Shown here one piece after another: positions 42,152-54,464 of a DNA stretch of 64,000 bases. The number at the start of each line of letters is the position of its first letter. Within the stretch, counting starts at the first letter, position 1. This DNA comes from Ceriagrion tenellum (Eukaryota; Arthropoda; Insecta; Odonata; Coenagrionidae). Both the position numbers and the translations under genes were made by a program. The stretch spans positions 60,782,964-60,846,963 of the forward strand of contig OY720637.1 of assembly GCA_963169105.1 (NCBI GenBank), in the 5' to 3' direction. The notes below the pieces were generated by a model. It saw only the letters and a program-made list of their open reading frames with translations. It had not been told where the DNA came from and ran no database searches.

Positions 42152-43480
42152 CTTTCGGAACTAGTCCGTCTTCAAGGCGTATCACGGAACAAATGTCGTG
42201 TGCGCTGGTGAGGATAGGGGTAGGAGGGGCGGTAGGTTAGGGGAGTGGGGATGGGGGAAGGGGAAGGGGTTTTTCCCAGCGGTTGACGAACGGTTCTTGA
42301 AAAGGGGAAATTTTTACCAGCTCGTGTCTTGGCCGGAGAGAGCGGAAGGGGTCGCAGTGAGGGTGGGGGGGGGGGAGAGGGAAGGGAAGGGGGTAAATGG
42401 AAAACAACGGGGAGCGTGCGATTAATGTATTTTATTTAATCCGGGCGCGGCGTACGATTTTAGCAACCAGATTATGGCCAGCTCCTTCTGGCGCACTTCA
42501 ATTAACGGGGTCCGGGGGAAGGGAGATCAATATTGCCACCTCAAAGCACTTGTCAAAGGACAAGCCATGCTTCCGCACATGAGTAGGGACGGGGAAAGTG
42601 GAAGATGGGTCTTTACAGGTGCACCGATGGTTATTCATTCTAATATTAAGGGGTGTAATACATTCGCCCACATAAAAACCGGGACATAGTTTACATTGTA
42701 ACACATAAACTAAGTTGTGGGAGTCGCAAGAGCCGGAGGCTTTGATGTCGAACGGCGTCTCTGTGTTAGGACTCTGAAATGAGGATAGGGGGCGAAACAT
42801 GTTGCACGTTTTGCACCGTGGTTTGTTGCATCTCTGTGTGGTGGGACGGGGAATGTCATTCGATGTACCCTCTCGCGAAGAATTGGAGCGAAGAAGATTG
42901 GCTAAGTTAGGTGGACGTCTGAAACATACTGTGGGGCATTTGGGTAGGAGATTGGCTGTCGATCTGTTAGTATCTAAAATTGGGAATAAGTCTTTGAGGA
43001 TGGTCTTGAGTTTTTGGACGCCAGGAAAATATGTGATGTGAAGATTTAGGGCGTCCAGGGGGGTGTCTTTTTTACGTGGGGTGAAATTAGCAGAGGAGGG
43101 TAAAATACGTTTTTTTAGAAGTGGCTCGGGATAATTTCTATTGGATAAAGAATTGTGAAGCTTATCAAGGTATTCGTGAAGTTTTTCTTTGGAGTTGCAA
43201 ATCCGGTGGCCACGGTGGATCCCTTCCTCTGCTTCGGCTTCCCTTCCCTCTCCCCCCCCCCCCCACCCTCACTGCGACCCCTTCCGCTCTCTCCGGCCAA
43301 GACACGAGCTGGTAAAAATTTCCCCTTTTCAAGAACCGTTCGTCAACCGCTGGGAAAAACCCCTTCCCCTTCCCCCATCCCCACTCCCCTAACCTACCGC
43401 CCCTCCTACCCCTATCCTCACCAGCGCACACGACATTTATTCCGTGATACGCCTTGAAGACGGACTAGTTCCGAAAGCTA
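42149..43480 (-). mobile_element. Penelope-like element 3 inserted in (AT)n
   Basis: Arms of about 242 bp (42149-42390 and 43239-43480) are near-perfect inverted copies. The 848-bp centre holds an open frame on the minus strand. AT microsatellite lies on the left edge and, after a 106-nt single-copy stretch, on the right (43587). This suggests insertion within AT repeats, which would hide the target duplication. The right arm carries CCTTGAAGACGG and GAAAGCTAGCT, the worn hammerhead-like signature. Near-identical arms and an intact frame mark it as the youngest PLE here. Confidence 0.9.
42498..43228 (-). CDS. PLE 3 C-terminal ORF: RT thumb, Cys motif, GIY-YIG
   Basis: The minus strand is open for about 243 codons without an ATG near its start, so only the part from 42800 would be seen by an ATG-based search. 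Order: ICNSKEKLHEYLDKLHNSL and PEPLLKKRILPSS (end of RT), LNLHITYFPGVQKLKTIL, CPTVCFRRPPNLANLLRS, CNKPRCKTCNMF (cysteine motif between RT and nuclease), GSCDSHNLVYVLQCKLC, GFYVGECITPLNIRMNNHR (GIY-YIG with catalytic-type R), THVRKHGLSFDKCFEVAIL, ending PPDPVN-stop at 42498. In PLEs this nuclease cleaves target DNA. The N-terminal RT core is deleted, so this copy cannot encode a full enzyme. Confidence 0.85.
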
Positions 43481-43580
43481 GCTATGTAAGTGTGATCGTC
43501 TCTTTTTTTGTGTGTCTATCTCCTCCATCCTATCCACATCGTGTGTTCATCGCCGCATGGCTGACTCCAATCCATCAACG

Positions 43581-43697
<117 letters not shown>

Positions 43698-43699
43698 AC

Positions 43700-44238
43700 A
43701 TATCAAGAAACTATATCATTTATCAATTTCCAAAAGATACTTCTTTTTTGACATAAATCAATTATATCACAGTACATGTTAAAAGATCGGCACATTCTAT
43801 TCAGTGGTGAGTTTTCGCAGTAGTTTGACTTTACCATGCTCAACTTAAATTTCCTTGATAATCTCACATTGATACTGGGCACTACAAAATTATTTTTTCT
43901 AATTAAGTCACTATTTTCTCCAGTATCAAGTAAATTATATAAGTAAGATAGATCACACATGATTCTTCTATTTGCAAATATTGAAAATCAAACACTTTTA
44001 CCAAAGTTTCGTAGCTAACATAATTTTCATACATTTGATAAACATTATATTGGGTATAATATAGATAACGTAAAAACCTTTTTTGTACCCTCTCCAATAT
44101 TTGAACATGTTTCTTACTGTGAGGATTCAATACTACAGAAGCATACCCCAACTTACATCTTACAAAGGAGAAGTACAACATTTTGAGAGATTTCTCAGAC
44201 TTAAAGTACCTTGACATTCGGTTTACAAAACCCAATAA
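43700..44238 (-). mobile_element. LINE M, C-terminal fragment, one frameshift
   Basis: Minus strand, frame 1 (44235 to about 43960): LGF-type GFVNRMSRYFKSEKSLKMLY, VRCKLGYASVVLNPHSKKHV, ILERVQKRFLRYLYY, YETLVKVFDFQYL. After a frameshift near 43960: MCDLSYLYNLLDTGENSDLI, PSINVRLSRKFKLSMVKSNY, SPLNRMCRSFNMYCDIIDL. This is the thumb and C-terminus of a Jockey-type polymerase (YASVVxNPH, ERVQKRFLRYL). The element's 3' end meets the AT array. Confidence 0.85.
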
Positions 44239-46419
44239 TCTTTGAGCTGAGAGAGCTATGTCAATGCTTGCCTAACTGCTCAAGAGATTAATATACGAAG
44301 AGTAAGCAGAGCTGGGAAGTATTTCAGATACATGTATTTGAAGTACTACAAGAGTTTTACGCATCAAAAACGCTACGAAAAATATTTTGTATTTCAAATA
44401 CATATTGCAGGTATTATCGTTTTTTTTAATAATAATGTAAAGTTAATATTTTTGCCAGTATTACAGTTCGTAACTTCGGCACTAATTGGTCCTCATTTGA
44501 CCTAAAGTGATTTTTTTTTCGTTTTGAATTAGGAATTGCCACGTAATGGTCTAATCTAATAAAAACATTTTGACACAAATGGGCCAACAGCGGCAGACTT
44601 CGTCCATGTTGACTGAGGATTCTACAGGAGAGAACACTACAAGGGCGGCCCATCCCTCCAGAATTGAAGCATACATCTCCAACAGTCCCTTTTAAAAAAT
44701 ACATAGCAAAACGGACTATAACGGAAAAGAATTTCAATTTCATGTGTACGCCTATCGACAATTTTGTCCATCTCTCGTAAAATTATGATTGATTTTTTGG
44801 ATGATTGCTCATAAATATTCATTTGAGAGGCAAAAGTTTCATAATTATCGCACCAAAAACTTTGAAACCTTTGTTCTGTACGCATTAATTGAGTAAACCC
44901 TTTGAGCGTTCATCTGCAATAAAATCGTGGATTACAAGTTTGAAAATCATTCAGAAATTAACAGTACGCGGATTTAACGGCGTCACTAAATTATGTAGGA
45001 GAGCTCGCGGAATCTCTTTTTGTTTGTCTATTTTGACTCATTTCAGCTCACGAAGGCAATTCAGAGACTCTTTAAATGGGTATGCGTAATAGTTGTTTTA
45101 ATCTCTCCAGTACAGTTATCAATCTACAATTATTACTTCTGTGTTATCCATCTAGTCTTTAGAAAGCGTGGCATTCGTACAACCTAAAACTGAGAATAGC
45201 AGCTAATGGAATTAAAAAAAGCCTCTTATAGCCAGTTGCAGGAACAAAATATATGTATTCTAGAAAGTTATGAGCCCATAAGCCACGGAAAGCAATCGAT
45301 AAGTATTGCAGAAACATTAGATAAAGTTATTCGTTTCATAACTCATGGCATGGAGCTATAAGCTCCATGCCATGGCATGCCATGCCAGTAGGCAAGAAGG
45401 CAGATGCGCAATGAACCGCTTGGAAACTTAATTATTTGATAAAAGAGTTGTTTGGAGACAAATGACCTTTTGTTTACTCATACTATCTAATTATTATGGG
45501 CATTAGCAATTACTCACAAAGTAATATTTCATAAATTTTACCCGGCGGTGGAAAATTAGATCAAATATTTGAATCTATAAACGATTGGTAAATAAGTGAT
45601 GTGACTAGTAGATGTGTTCCTGAAACCCGAATATTTTAATAAGATCTATTAATTCATGGATTACATAACTATATGTTCTTTCAATCGACCATTAGGTAGA
45701 ATGAGTGAGATGTTTACCACTTAATCATAATGGAGGTCGTATTCAAAGTTCACATTTTTATTTACGGATAATATACTCATATACCCATTGACGGATTTAT
45801 AAAAAATTAGCACTCACGTTCCTTTGGAGTAAAAAGAACCTATATACCTAGGCCGAAAACGACCTTCTAGTTCTGGCTACTTCCGCAGCCTAGGAGAGAT
45901 CTTCGCCTTGCCCACCCTTACCCACCCCAGACAACAGCGCCACTGATGGCACAGTGAAGAATGCATCGCAAGGTTTCAGGAGAATATTAACATCGACGTT
46001 AAAATACACAAATTTCAATATTTCGATCCTAGCTGGAGATGAAGAAGTGTAATTCACAACAAGTAAATGAACAAAAATTTATTTATTGATCTGGGACGTG
46101 ATGTCCTCTAAGATCAGGAAACAAATTGTGATTAGCAACTCACAAAAACAGCACTATACATACACACTTAATTGTTGTGAGGGAACACCTAATGAACACA
46201 AAGGAGTTGAGTCCTTTCATTTCCTTAATAATTACATAATTAAATTGATAATTCTATAAACATACAATAGAGCTAGGAAACAATTGTAAAGGTATCAACA
46301 AACAAATACAACAAAGAACAAAAAAGATATGGCGACCATAACAAACGACCAGTAAAAAGGTAATGATGAACAAACAGTTGCAAAAATCCAGGAGGTGGAA
46401 GAAAATACACGAAGGAAGA
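44239..46419. other. 2.2 kb unassigned, AT-rich
   Basis: Two overlapping reverse frames (44426-44885) have no recognised domain. A perfect palindrome lies at 45344-45374. No repeat copy otherwise. Confidence 0.35.
45344..45374. repeat. Perfect 31-bp palindrome
   Basis: CATGGCATGGAGCT and AGCTCCATGCCATG are separated by ATA. Two further GCATGCCATG half-units follow to about 45387. It is not flanked by any recognised element. Confidence 0.8.
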
Positions 46420-47119
46420 AACATTTGATAAAATGACACATGAATTATGAGGCGTTTAGTAACAAGCTGCAGATCTATGACTGAAAGGTTTGGTTATCGT
46501 AGGAGCTCTGTTTCCTCATGCCAACAGCAAGTGAGTCAACAGTAAATAGGTCAAAAATGTAAGTGAAAAGACTTAAAGATACACGCGTCGTGCGCGTCAT
46601 GGCAAACATCTGAATTCCGACAAAATCACGTGTAATGGGTATCATATCCATCACTCTTGGGTTGGCAGCCCTTGTAGCATTAACAATGCCATGGCAACGA
46701 GGAGTTTGTTTAAAATGGGGGAGAACGCTGGGGGAGCGCGTCGAGCCAGCAGGTTAAAGTGAGAGGTGTTGAAATTGTGTGAAAGGAAAAAGAAGGGTGA
46801 GACGGTGTTGAGAGAGTGAAATGTGAGACGGTGTTAAAGGAATTGTGTATTACTAAATATTTTAAAAATATAGAAAAACGAGCGTTACATTATAAAGAAA
46901 CAAAGCGAGTGTTACACACGTTAATTCCGCGGTCGAAATTGTTATGTGAAAAGTAAAACGCGAAAAGTTAAAACACTCATTTTAAATATTTATCTTTATT
47001 CTAGAGGTCCGCGCAAACAGATCAACTTTACATAGCAAAGCATAGTCGTAAAACAAAAAAGGGTAGATATCTGCGGATGTTTTTCGGCCGTGGTATACAG
47101 CTCCCTTAATATTTTTAAA

Positions 47120-47185
47120 ATTTCGTTAGTGTTCTACCAGCTGATTGGTATGATTTTGGACAAAACTCATTCAAAAGTCTTAATT
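47120..47185 (+). repeat. Repeat S copy 2
   Basis: GTTCTACCAGCTGATTGGTA and TTTTGGACAAAACT match copies at 10185 (+) and 50400 (-). Confidence 0.5.
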
Positions 47186-47872
47186 TCCGGCATATCGTTC
47201 TGCTTCCTAAGAACTACAGTCCATGTATTCAAGGTTTTGTTTTAATCAAGTAGATATTCAATGGTCTTTTCAATAGTGTCTTTTACATCATACGGTCACT
47301 TTAGAGACCGCCCCACTGGAGTCAGACGCCTTTTGTAGCCACCTCGCTGAGGAACAGACACCGCGCAGACTACCCTTAGTCTTCGAAATGCGTTCAAAGG
47401 GTTTATGATAATGTTCAGAGTGACGTTATAACAGACAATTTTCAATATTTTGACAATCCTAAATAGAGAGGAAGGATTCCCATTTGCAATAAAAGTAGAT
47501 ATTTTAAGAAATACGCGTCATGACGATCGTCTGATTTTCGACAAATTCACGATATTTTTACTGTCAAAATAGTTATGAAAAAAGTACGACGCGAAAACTT
47601 TTAACACATATTTTAAATATTAATCTTTACTCAAACCAACTAAGGAAACGGATTTACTTTATTTATCTAAGGATAATCGTAAAATAAAAGAGAAATAAAC
47701 ATTTGATAAATTGGCACATGAATTATGAGGCATTTACAAATAAAACGCACATCTTTGACAGGTTTTCGTCGTGGGGGCTTATTTTACCACATGTCAAGAG
47801 TAATACTTTACCGAGTATTTTACTATATTTAAAATCCGAAGATTTTTGCGATATTGAGTGGAATTTATGCTT

Positions 47873-48058
47873 GATGCAGAAATAAAAAAATGCAATTATC
47901 CACACCAACTAAATTTTACTGCGACCAAGGTTTCGATGTTTTTACATCATAATCAGGTCGCCTGGTCAGGTCACCTGATGGTGATGTAAAAATGTCGAAA
48001 CCTAGGTCGCAGTAAAATTTATTTCTTGCGGATTATTGCAATTTTTTATTTCTGCATC
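47873..48058. mobile_element. Solo palindrome of PLE pseudo-LTR type
   Basis: Arms of about 90 bp meet with only a few unpaired bases at the centre (about 47963). GATGCAGAAATAAAAAA begins the left arm and its complement ends the right arm. The right arm carries CACCTGATGG, GATGT..., GAAACCTAGGTC (47997-48008). ACCTAGGT is self-complementary, as in the hammerhead helix III position of other PLE arms. No protein. Target duplication not clear. Confidence 0.7.
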
Positions 48059-48215
48059 TTAAAAAATTTATCTTAAGTTATAATACTTATTCCAGAGATC
48101 CGTGCAAACAGATTCACTTTAATTAGCAAAGAAGAGACATAAAATAAAAATGTGTGCACGTCCGCAGAAGAGTTTTCAGGCGTGATATAAAATCCCCTTT
48201 TAAAAAAATCGCACG

Positions 48216-48844
48216 CTTCTCAGGATCGGCACAGCGCTCGATTGATTGCCTCAAGATAGCGCCGCGCCGCTTGGCCGTCCCAATAACGACGTCAAGTCTA
48301 AACCGATACGAGTTGGAGGAGAGCTTTGAGGCAAAGGGAGCGCTTTCGACGATATCCAGCGCTTCGTAACACCGCACGGTTTGCGGTACTTGCGGAGGAG
48401 CAGAGAGGGGGAGGGATGATGATGGAATACGGGCCTCGACAGACAAGATACCCGGACGTCCTAAACAGGGATGAACATTGAGAGATAAGGCCCCGCGGCC
48501 AGTCCTTTCGTATACCGGCGGAGAACACAACCGCGCGTTCCGCCGGTACGAAGCCATCCTCCCGTCACCCCCAGCCCCCACCGCCCCCTTACACTTGTTT
48601 CCGCCGTGCCGAGGACGAAAATCAATATTTCAGGTTGTCGGGAGAAGTCTTGAAGCGCACCTCATTCCGTCTGAATTTCCATAGAACGATGTGAAAATTA
48701 ATCATGACGCTTCAAAACATCGTCAAGCCCTCAGGCGACGGTAAGTGTTTTTATTCACCGTTCGCCTAATTTAAAATCTGTAAGCATCTTTGCATGGACC
48801 AAAGGAATGCGCTAGAGCACATTTCAGTAAATTATCTTGAGTAG
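48216..48844. other. CpG-rich unassigned stretch
   Basis: 48200-48640 is GC-rich with frequent CpG and overlapping frames on both strands (up to 152 codons, minus). No domain recognised. It could be a promoter or repeat; the sequence alone does not decide. Confidence 0.4.
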
Positions 48845-48965
48845 TAGATAGTCGGGAGTACGTCATTTGAGCGAAATACCATTTCACCCAAAAATCAAAG
48901 AATTTGGACCCACTTTAAAGAGAAATATCTCACCATTCCTAGGTAAAAGAATAGCAGCTCTTCTA
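48845..48965 (-). repeat. Repeat L, end fragment
   Basis: The reverse complement has GAGATATTTCTCTTTAAAG, TTCTTTGATTTTTGGGTGAA and TATTTCGCTCAAATGACGT, the 3' part of repeat L. A fainter end piece occurs near 49110-49150. Confidence 0.65.
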
Positions 48966-49369
48966 ACTGTAGAATACTTTTAAAGAACGTATCATCATAG
49001 ACTATAAAAGCGTACAGATGTTCCTATTCTCTCATTCTAACGAGCCTGATTTATTTGAACATCTGTTAAGGGTATCAATTTAACACCACATACCACGATA
49101 ACTGAAGGCACTTTGAGCGAGATTGTTCCCCATTCATTTTGGAGACCATATTCGAAAGGTAAGTTTTCATTTCAGCAGCTCTAGGTTGTCTGAATAAATT
49201 ATAATAAAATATTTCATCATAAGTCGTGCAGAAATAAACTTTAATATGACTGAGTAACTTTTGAGCAATTGAATGAAAATATCAAAAATAAGTCTCTAAT
49301 TTTGAAGGTCTCAGGCGTGACTTGGTGGAAATTACTTGATCAAAACATGGTTAAGAAGTAAAATACTTA
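48966..49369. other. Unassigned stretch
   Basis: No gene recognised. Confidence 0.3.
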
Positions 49370-49900
49370 CTTAATTCCACACATTTATCAGAAAAAATAA
49401 CTTTCCATGGTTTCGGCGCATAAACACCATTTTCAAGGTGTTTTTCTTGTCGGGTTAGCAAGCTTATGTACAGCAGTGAGGGGTGGGAGTAATTGAATTT
49501 CAGGGAATCTTCTAACATTTTGACATCATTTAGATAATTCTTGCGTTTGGGGGGACAGGGAAGAGGGAGTGGGGGTAGGTTAATGTTTAGGAGGGGTGAA
49601 TGGGTTATAAATACAATGTCGTTACAGAAGTTAAGTTGCGCTGGCGTGCTGACGATTCCAAATTCTTCGGGGAAATCAAACTTCCTCCCCTTGTCAGTGC
49701 AATGTAAAACGATCGGGTCAAAAGCACAACACCAGTGGTAGTCATCACACAAATGTTTAGGAAAACCAGAAGTATTTTCACCGTTAATAGAATCAGTTGT
49801 GTTCTTTTACCCTTGTCAAGAAAGTCGTACCGGTTTGTCCAATGTGCACACAATTACAATCTTCACACATAATTTACACACCCTTCTTTTCTATCATTCA
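49370..49900 (-). mobile_element. Penelope-like fragment with GIY-YIG remnant
   Basis: The minus strand begins near 49870 with CNCVHIGQTGTTFLTRVKEH and N-stop, the YIG half of the nuclease (HIGQTG) followed by the conserved R and KEH. The frame then continues after the break as HLCDDYHWCCAFDPIVLHCT, GRKFDFPEEFGIVSTPAQL. Farther down, ACACCTTGAAAATGGTG and GCGCCGAAACCATGG form the pseudo-LTR signature. The opposite arm and target duplication are missing, so it is a partial copy. Confidence 0.72.
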
Positions 49901-49974
49901 CAATACTAGTCTATTGAATTAAAAAGTAGTTTATCGATCATTTATTTGTTAAAAAGGACACTCTAATCTTATAT

Positions 49975-50225
49975 CTTTAAGTTGACTTGTCTGACTATTT
50001 TTTTTCGCGCGGTACGTTCAAAACTCCTTCACATCAGAAGACAATTTGTGATCCAAAAAAAATGTATATTGCCAAAATATTGTCAAATTTTAAAGATAGC
50101 TGAGAAATTATAGAAACCACACGCTGGATTCAATTTTTTTTTGACGAGGTCGAAGCGATAGGAATTCCTTATTCTTTAAATAATGTCTCTTTGGAGCGCA
50201 TACGTGTACCATTTTCCATGTAGAC
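49975..50225 (+). repeat. Repeat L copy 5, 3'-truncated
   Basis: TTAAGTTGACTTGTCTGAC, CGCGCGGTACGTTCAAAACT, GGAATTCCTTATTCTTTAAA and ATGTCTCTTTGGAGCGCATA follow the family order up to about 50220. Confidence 0.7.
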
Positions 50226-51039
50226 AGGGCATTTACATAGGAAAGGAGAACGGTTTGAAAAGAGAGGGAATATTGAAGAGAATAATAGATCAGGAGAACA
50301 ATGAGGAAGAGGGAAATAGGACGGGAATTCTTGATGAAAGAAGAAGGGGGAGACGATATGAGGAATTTTAGAGGGCTGAAATGGCGCATCATCTAAAGGA
50401 GTGAAAACTGATTATGATAAGTTCTGTCCAAAACCCTATCAATCAGCAGGTAGAATATTAGAATGGAATTTATATATTTAATTTTAAACCAATGACTAAC
50501 CAGTTTAGATAAAGATATTGTATTTGACTTTGGAATGGCGCCAACTGACAGACCGTCCGGGGTAGCTCAAAATGTAGTGACACCAAAATATAGTTACATC
50601 TCCCCTCATTGCGAGTCTCATTCGTCAGCTGAAACGTGGGCGTCAATCAGAAGTGAAGCATGAGAAATCCGTCATATCAGTAAATATTGTTTGGCTGTTC
50701 ATATGAGCTCTAAAGGACAACAAATCGTGCCTGGGAAATAAAAATATTGGGTGGGCACTTCCCACACTTCCTCTACCACTGAAGAGGAAGTGTAGAAAGA
50801 GACTCGGCTTTGAACCCACGCACAATGTTGAGACATGTTAAATAGTTTCAGTAGGTCCCAGACGACGGATAAAGGGCGATTACTGATTTCTTTCAACATT
50901 TCTTTTTTCATAGTTATAACGCAAAAATTATTCCTGACTCGAGTGTTGAAGCAGGTCTGCTCGCCATACTGGTTCGCTCTGTTAACTATAATATGATCGG
51001 AGTAAAAAAAATCACATTTTAAACGTGAGTGAAAGGCAG
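50226..51039. other. Unassigned, contains repeat S
   Basis: Repeat S copy 3 is at 50400-50480. A 145-codon reverse frame (50699-51136) overlaps the next LINE C copy at its start and is not convincing. Confidence 0.35.
50400..50480 (-). repeat. Repeat S copy 3
   Basis: The reverse complement reads TTCTACCTGCTGATTGATAG, GGTTTTGGACAGAACTTATC, AATCAGTTTTCACTCC. Confidence 0.5.
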
Positions 51040-51290
51040 TAAATAAAATCCGGAACAGGAAGTGTAGGTGGTTGGGGAATGAAAAAAGGGGCGATGGGTT
51101 GCTCAAGAATGTGATAGAGGGAAGGATGTTGGGCAAGCGGTGAAGGGAAGAAAGAGAATAGGTTTTATGGACGGGATGAAGAAAAGTAAATCGTATGCCA
51201 AGGCGAAAAAAGAAATACTCGAGGGAGATAGGCCCCTGAAAGTATGGTAATCCGGGAGGAGATTCTCTGACTTACCGGTAGGATACTTTT
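51040..51290 (+). mobile_element. LINE C, 3' fragment
   Basis: IRNRKCRWLGNEKRGDGLLK, NVIEGRMLGKR-stop, IGFMDGMKKSKSYAKAKKEI, LEGDRPLKVW, then GATTCTCTGAC. The final ACAAAACCTACC block is partly deleted. Confidence 0.85.
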
Positions 51291-53830
51291 TTAAAAAAGG
51301 CAGAATTTTTTTTATAAATAGAGCTTCAATGAGCTATAAAATAAGACCAATATCGTGTTTCTGGAACCATCACAAATCCAAAAAAATTGTAGTTCCACAA
51401 AATATACAGTTTTTACCAGACCCCGGAGTAAAAAAAATCACATTTTTAAAATGGTTTCACGACATAAAGTGTTTTTAAACACTGCTGCAAAGAGTTTTAA
51501 AACAAAAGGTCAACATTTCACCTACCAAGGCTTTTGGAGCCATTAAATCCAAAGAAAAGATTATTCCCGAAAATATGCAATAACATTTTCGACCGAGGGC
51601 ATGAATATCATCTAAACTCTGCCAAGATATCCCATTCCCCGTAGTATTAGTTGCACCGCTGGGCCAATTACCGAAATTAATTCCGCACCTCTGTATATAT
51701 CACCAGCAAAAGCAAACAAAGCTTGTATTGCATCAGAGTGGTCACTGACGTACGCATGCACAAGCAAGGCGAAACATTGATACACACTTAATGTGGTTGA
51801 AGCGATTATTTTGTACGTACAGATTGGCGTATAACTTTGCGTACACTTACTTATAAGTAATCGTGCATAAAAGAAAGTGAAAAAAATAGCTTGTTACTTT
51901 TGCTTTATTCGCTTGCGCACCATGGGTGATTGAGTGATTGTTCCTGAGATCGTTATCAGAAAATGCATGGTGTTTTATCACAAAAAAGTGAGTCGGAATT
52001 CCACCTTTACGTTTCGTAGGTTATGTTTGACAGCTTAAAAATAGATTTGTACATAAAAGGCCGTCGTCCACAGGTTTGTGACATCATTTTCCTGTGCGTC
52101 TGGATATTGCCTGTTCTAAAAGTTGGTTTTGCCCGAGTTTTTGCTAAACATTGGCGTTGATCATTTTTTTTTTAATTTTGCTAGCTCCATATTATCCAAG
52201 TGATTTTGTCCATGCATGCTGGTAAAACAAGGACACTTTCCGCTTCTGAATTATGTCACCCAAGTTTGAAGCTTGATATCTCGAAAATAGAAGAAGATAT
52301 TTCATTCATAAGCATAAGACTTGCGAGGCTTGCGAGGCTTGCAGCTATTTTCAGCATTATCATGTTGCCTGCCCACTAGTCGATCTCCTAAACAAATCCC
52401 GCGTGCTTGGTGCTTCATCACGACACAACTAGGAGAGTGGGGGAAAATTCCTGTAAAATCTTTGAAGCTAAAGTCTGTTCTAGTACTCCTTTGAAATTAC
52501 AAGCCAACACCGTAATCCGTTTTGCTCTTATCGAATAAATTATGGAATAGCATTATCCTTTGTAACTCGCCCCTGCATTATCGCCTATTAAACCATTTTT
52601 CTAGGTATTGCTTTCAACATTGTAAATCAGATATGATAATAAGAGCAGGATATTTTATAATGCATAGTAATTATTTATAATGCATAGTAATAATATTATG
52701 CCCTCCAAGGAGGTATAAATATTCTGACATAAGAAAGACAGCCGACCGCGGTGAGCACTTTAATGCCATGGTCGTCCGCAACATGCGCTAGTGATGACGG
52801 TTCAATTGCCAATTTCCACGGAAGCGCGGTTCTGGAGATTGAGCCGTTCAAATTATTGGGTTGATAACAGCTAAACGGAATAAGTTATTGGAGCGTAATT
52901 TCAGAGAGGCACACGCTCAGACTTAGGCTTCAAAGTGCTCACAGCAATGTTTGCCCACTTTCCTGGTCTCGCCGTAGTTAAACATAAAACAAGCGACATT
53001 TGTTTAGGGGAACGATAAATGGGCTTTATTTTCCGTTCTTACCGCAATGGTGCCAAACACCTACGGCGTTTAACAAATTTGCCTTCCGCCAATCACCGCA
53101 GAAATTATTGAGCTTTTATTGTATTTACAAGTGACAGAAATATTTCTTTTCTTTTATGAGATTTGAGGGAGATTACGCTTCAAACTCGGTTTACAGAATT
53201 TTGAAACGGATAAGTCTTGCGTTACAAGCACACTTGAACATAACACCATGGGGGATGCGAGGGGGCCAGGGGCAATTGCCTCCCTTGTTCGGCTCATAGG
53301 GCGGTGCTGGTGATGATCATCAGTATTTCTTTTTAACATGAAACTTGAATTTTAAAAAAATATACAAAATAGTTAACAACATTCTTCCGTGACAACATTG
53401 ACAAGAAAGTTTCTTCTGGCAAACTCCTGCAGCTGTAAATACTCCCCACGATCTCAGTCTACTTTAACCGGGATTTCATTTTACTAGTAAATGGTGATAT
53501 GTCATCATGAATTCTAACCGAAAACGGGGATATAAAATCAGAATTGAGACGTGTTGTAGGTAGTTCAAAGAGTGACGCGGTGAAACTTAATAACGTCGAA
53601 AGATGTTTGCGTATCTTCGACAATGTAATGAGTGTCATGGTCGCTGAAACCCAGTCGGTCAGCAAACATTACGGAAGCTCCGCAGCTGACTGAGTAAATC
53701 AAAACAAATACTGATTTCCCCCTAATCATTTACCCTATTTAAAAATTGCTCCTTTTTTCTAAGATATATTTATCGGAGGTATTCGAAAACAGAACAAAAA
53801 GTGATATACGAAACATGAAAATTTTTCGAC
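51291..53830. other. 2.5 kb unassigned stretch
   Basis: Contains repeat Q copy 2 (51785-51865), a (TGCGAGGCT)2 run near 52322 and a 20-bp direct duplication TTATAATGCATAGTAATTAT near 52655-52690. No protein-coding or RNA gene was recognised. Confidence 0.35.
51785..51865 (+). repeat. Repeat Q copy 2
   Basis: Aligns with 30775-30865 through GTGGTTGAAGCGATTATTTT, GTACGTACAGATTGGCGTA and TACTTATAAGTAATCG. Confidence 0.5.
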
Positions 53831-53868
53831 GCTTATATTTTTGTAAAATTCCACCAATTTATTTTCAG

Positions 53869-53908
53869 GTACGACTAGTTTCGTCGCAGCGGCGACATCT
53901 TCAGGTAC
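53869..53908 (-). ncRNA. Hammerhead-like motif, left arm of PLE 4
   Basis: Inverted copy of the motif at 54465-54504, with identical core elements, read on the minus strand. Confidence 0.45.
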
Positions 53909-54464
53909 AAAGTCAAGGCACAAAATATGGTCCTTATATACCATCTAGGTTAGGTGTTTCGTTAGGGGAGGAAGAAGGTAGGTGGAAGGGGAGGGGGGGA
54001 TAGAGATAATCAAGAACGCGAGTATAGCGAGAAAGTATAGCCAAACTCTACCGGACAGTGACTATTAAATCCAGGATGGCGTCTTTAAACATCTACTTTA
54101 ACAGTAGATGCCTAGCCTTAGGAGTTATCCCAAGCTACGTCAACGTGACTATTATTTGAAAACCTTTCCCCCCTCCTAAAAGCCTCTTTGACCCTCACGG
54201 AAAAACCAGCAACCCATAATCCTTCCCCTCCCCCCACTCCTACGGACGCCCCCTCCGCTACCTTAGTCACCAACAACCCTTCAAATCTCCCTGCCAACGG
54301 TCTTCCACCCCCCGCCCCCCTCCAACCCCCACCACCCGCTCACAACACCACATTACATCCTTGAGGTTTACCCACCCCCCTCCCCTTCCACCTACCTTCT
54401 TCCTCCCCTAACGAAACACCTAACCTAGATGGTATATAAGGAACATATTTTGTGCCTTGACTTT

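Larger units (their letters stand above)
46425..48215 (+). repeat. Repeat R: three degenerate copies in a row
   Basis: Blocks recur in the same orientation. ACATTTGATAAAATGACACATGAATTATGAGGC-type sequence appears at about 46424 and 47700. CGCGTCATG with ATTCCGACAAAATCACG / TTTTCGACAAATTCACG appears near 46600 and 47515. TTTAAATATTTATCTTTATT / TTTAAATATTAATCTTTACT / a weaker third copy, then AAACAGAT and GTAAAA, appears near 46983, 47615 and 48062. Divergence is high. A PLE-like palindrome interrupts the cluster at 47873. Confidence 0.65.

Noticed and set aside
44426..44885. Possible host exon pair on the minus strand
   Set aside because: Overlapping frames without recognisable domain or clear splice signals; not enough evidence.
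48123..48581. 152-codon minus-strand gene in a GC-rich region
   Set aside because: No domain, overlapping frames of similar length on the other strand, and a composition that makes chance frames likely.
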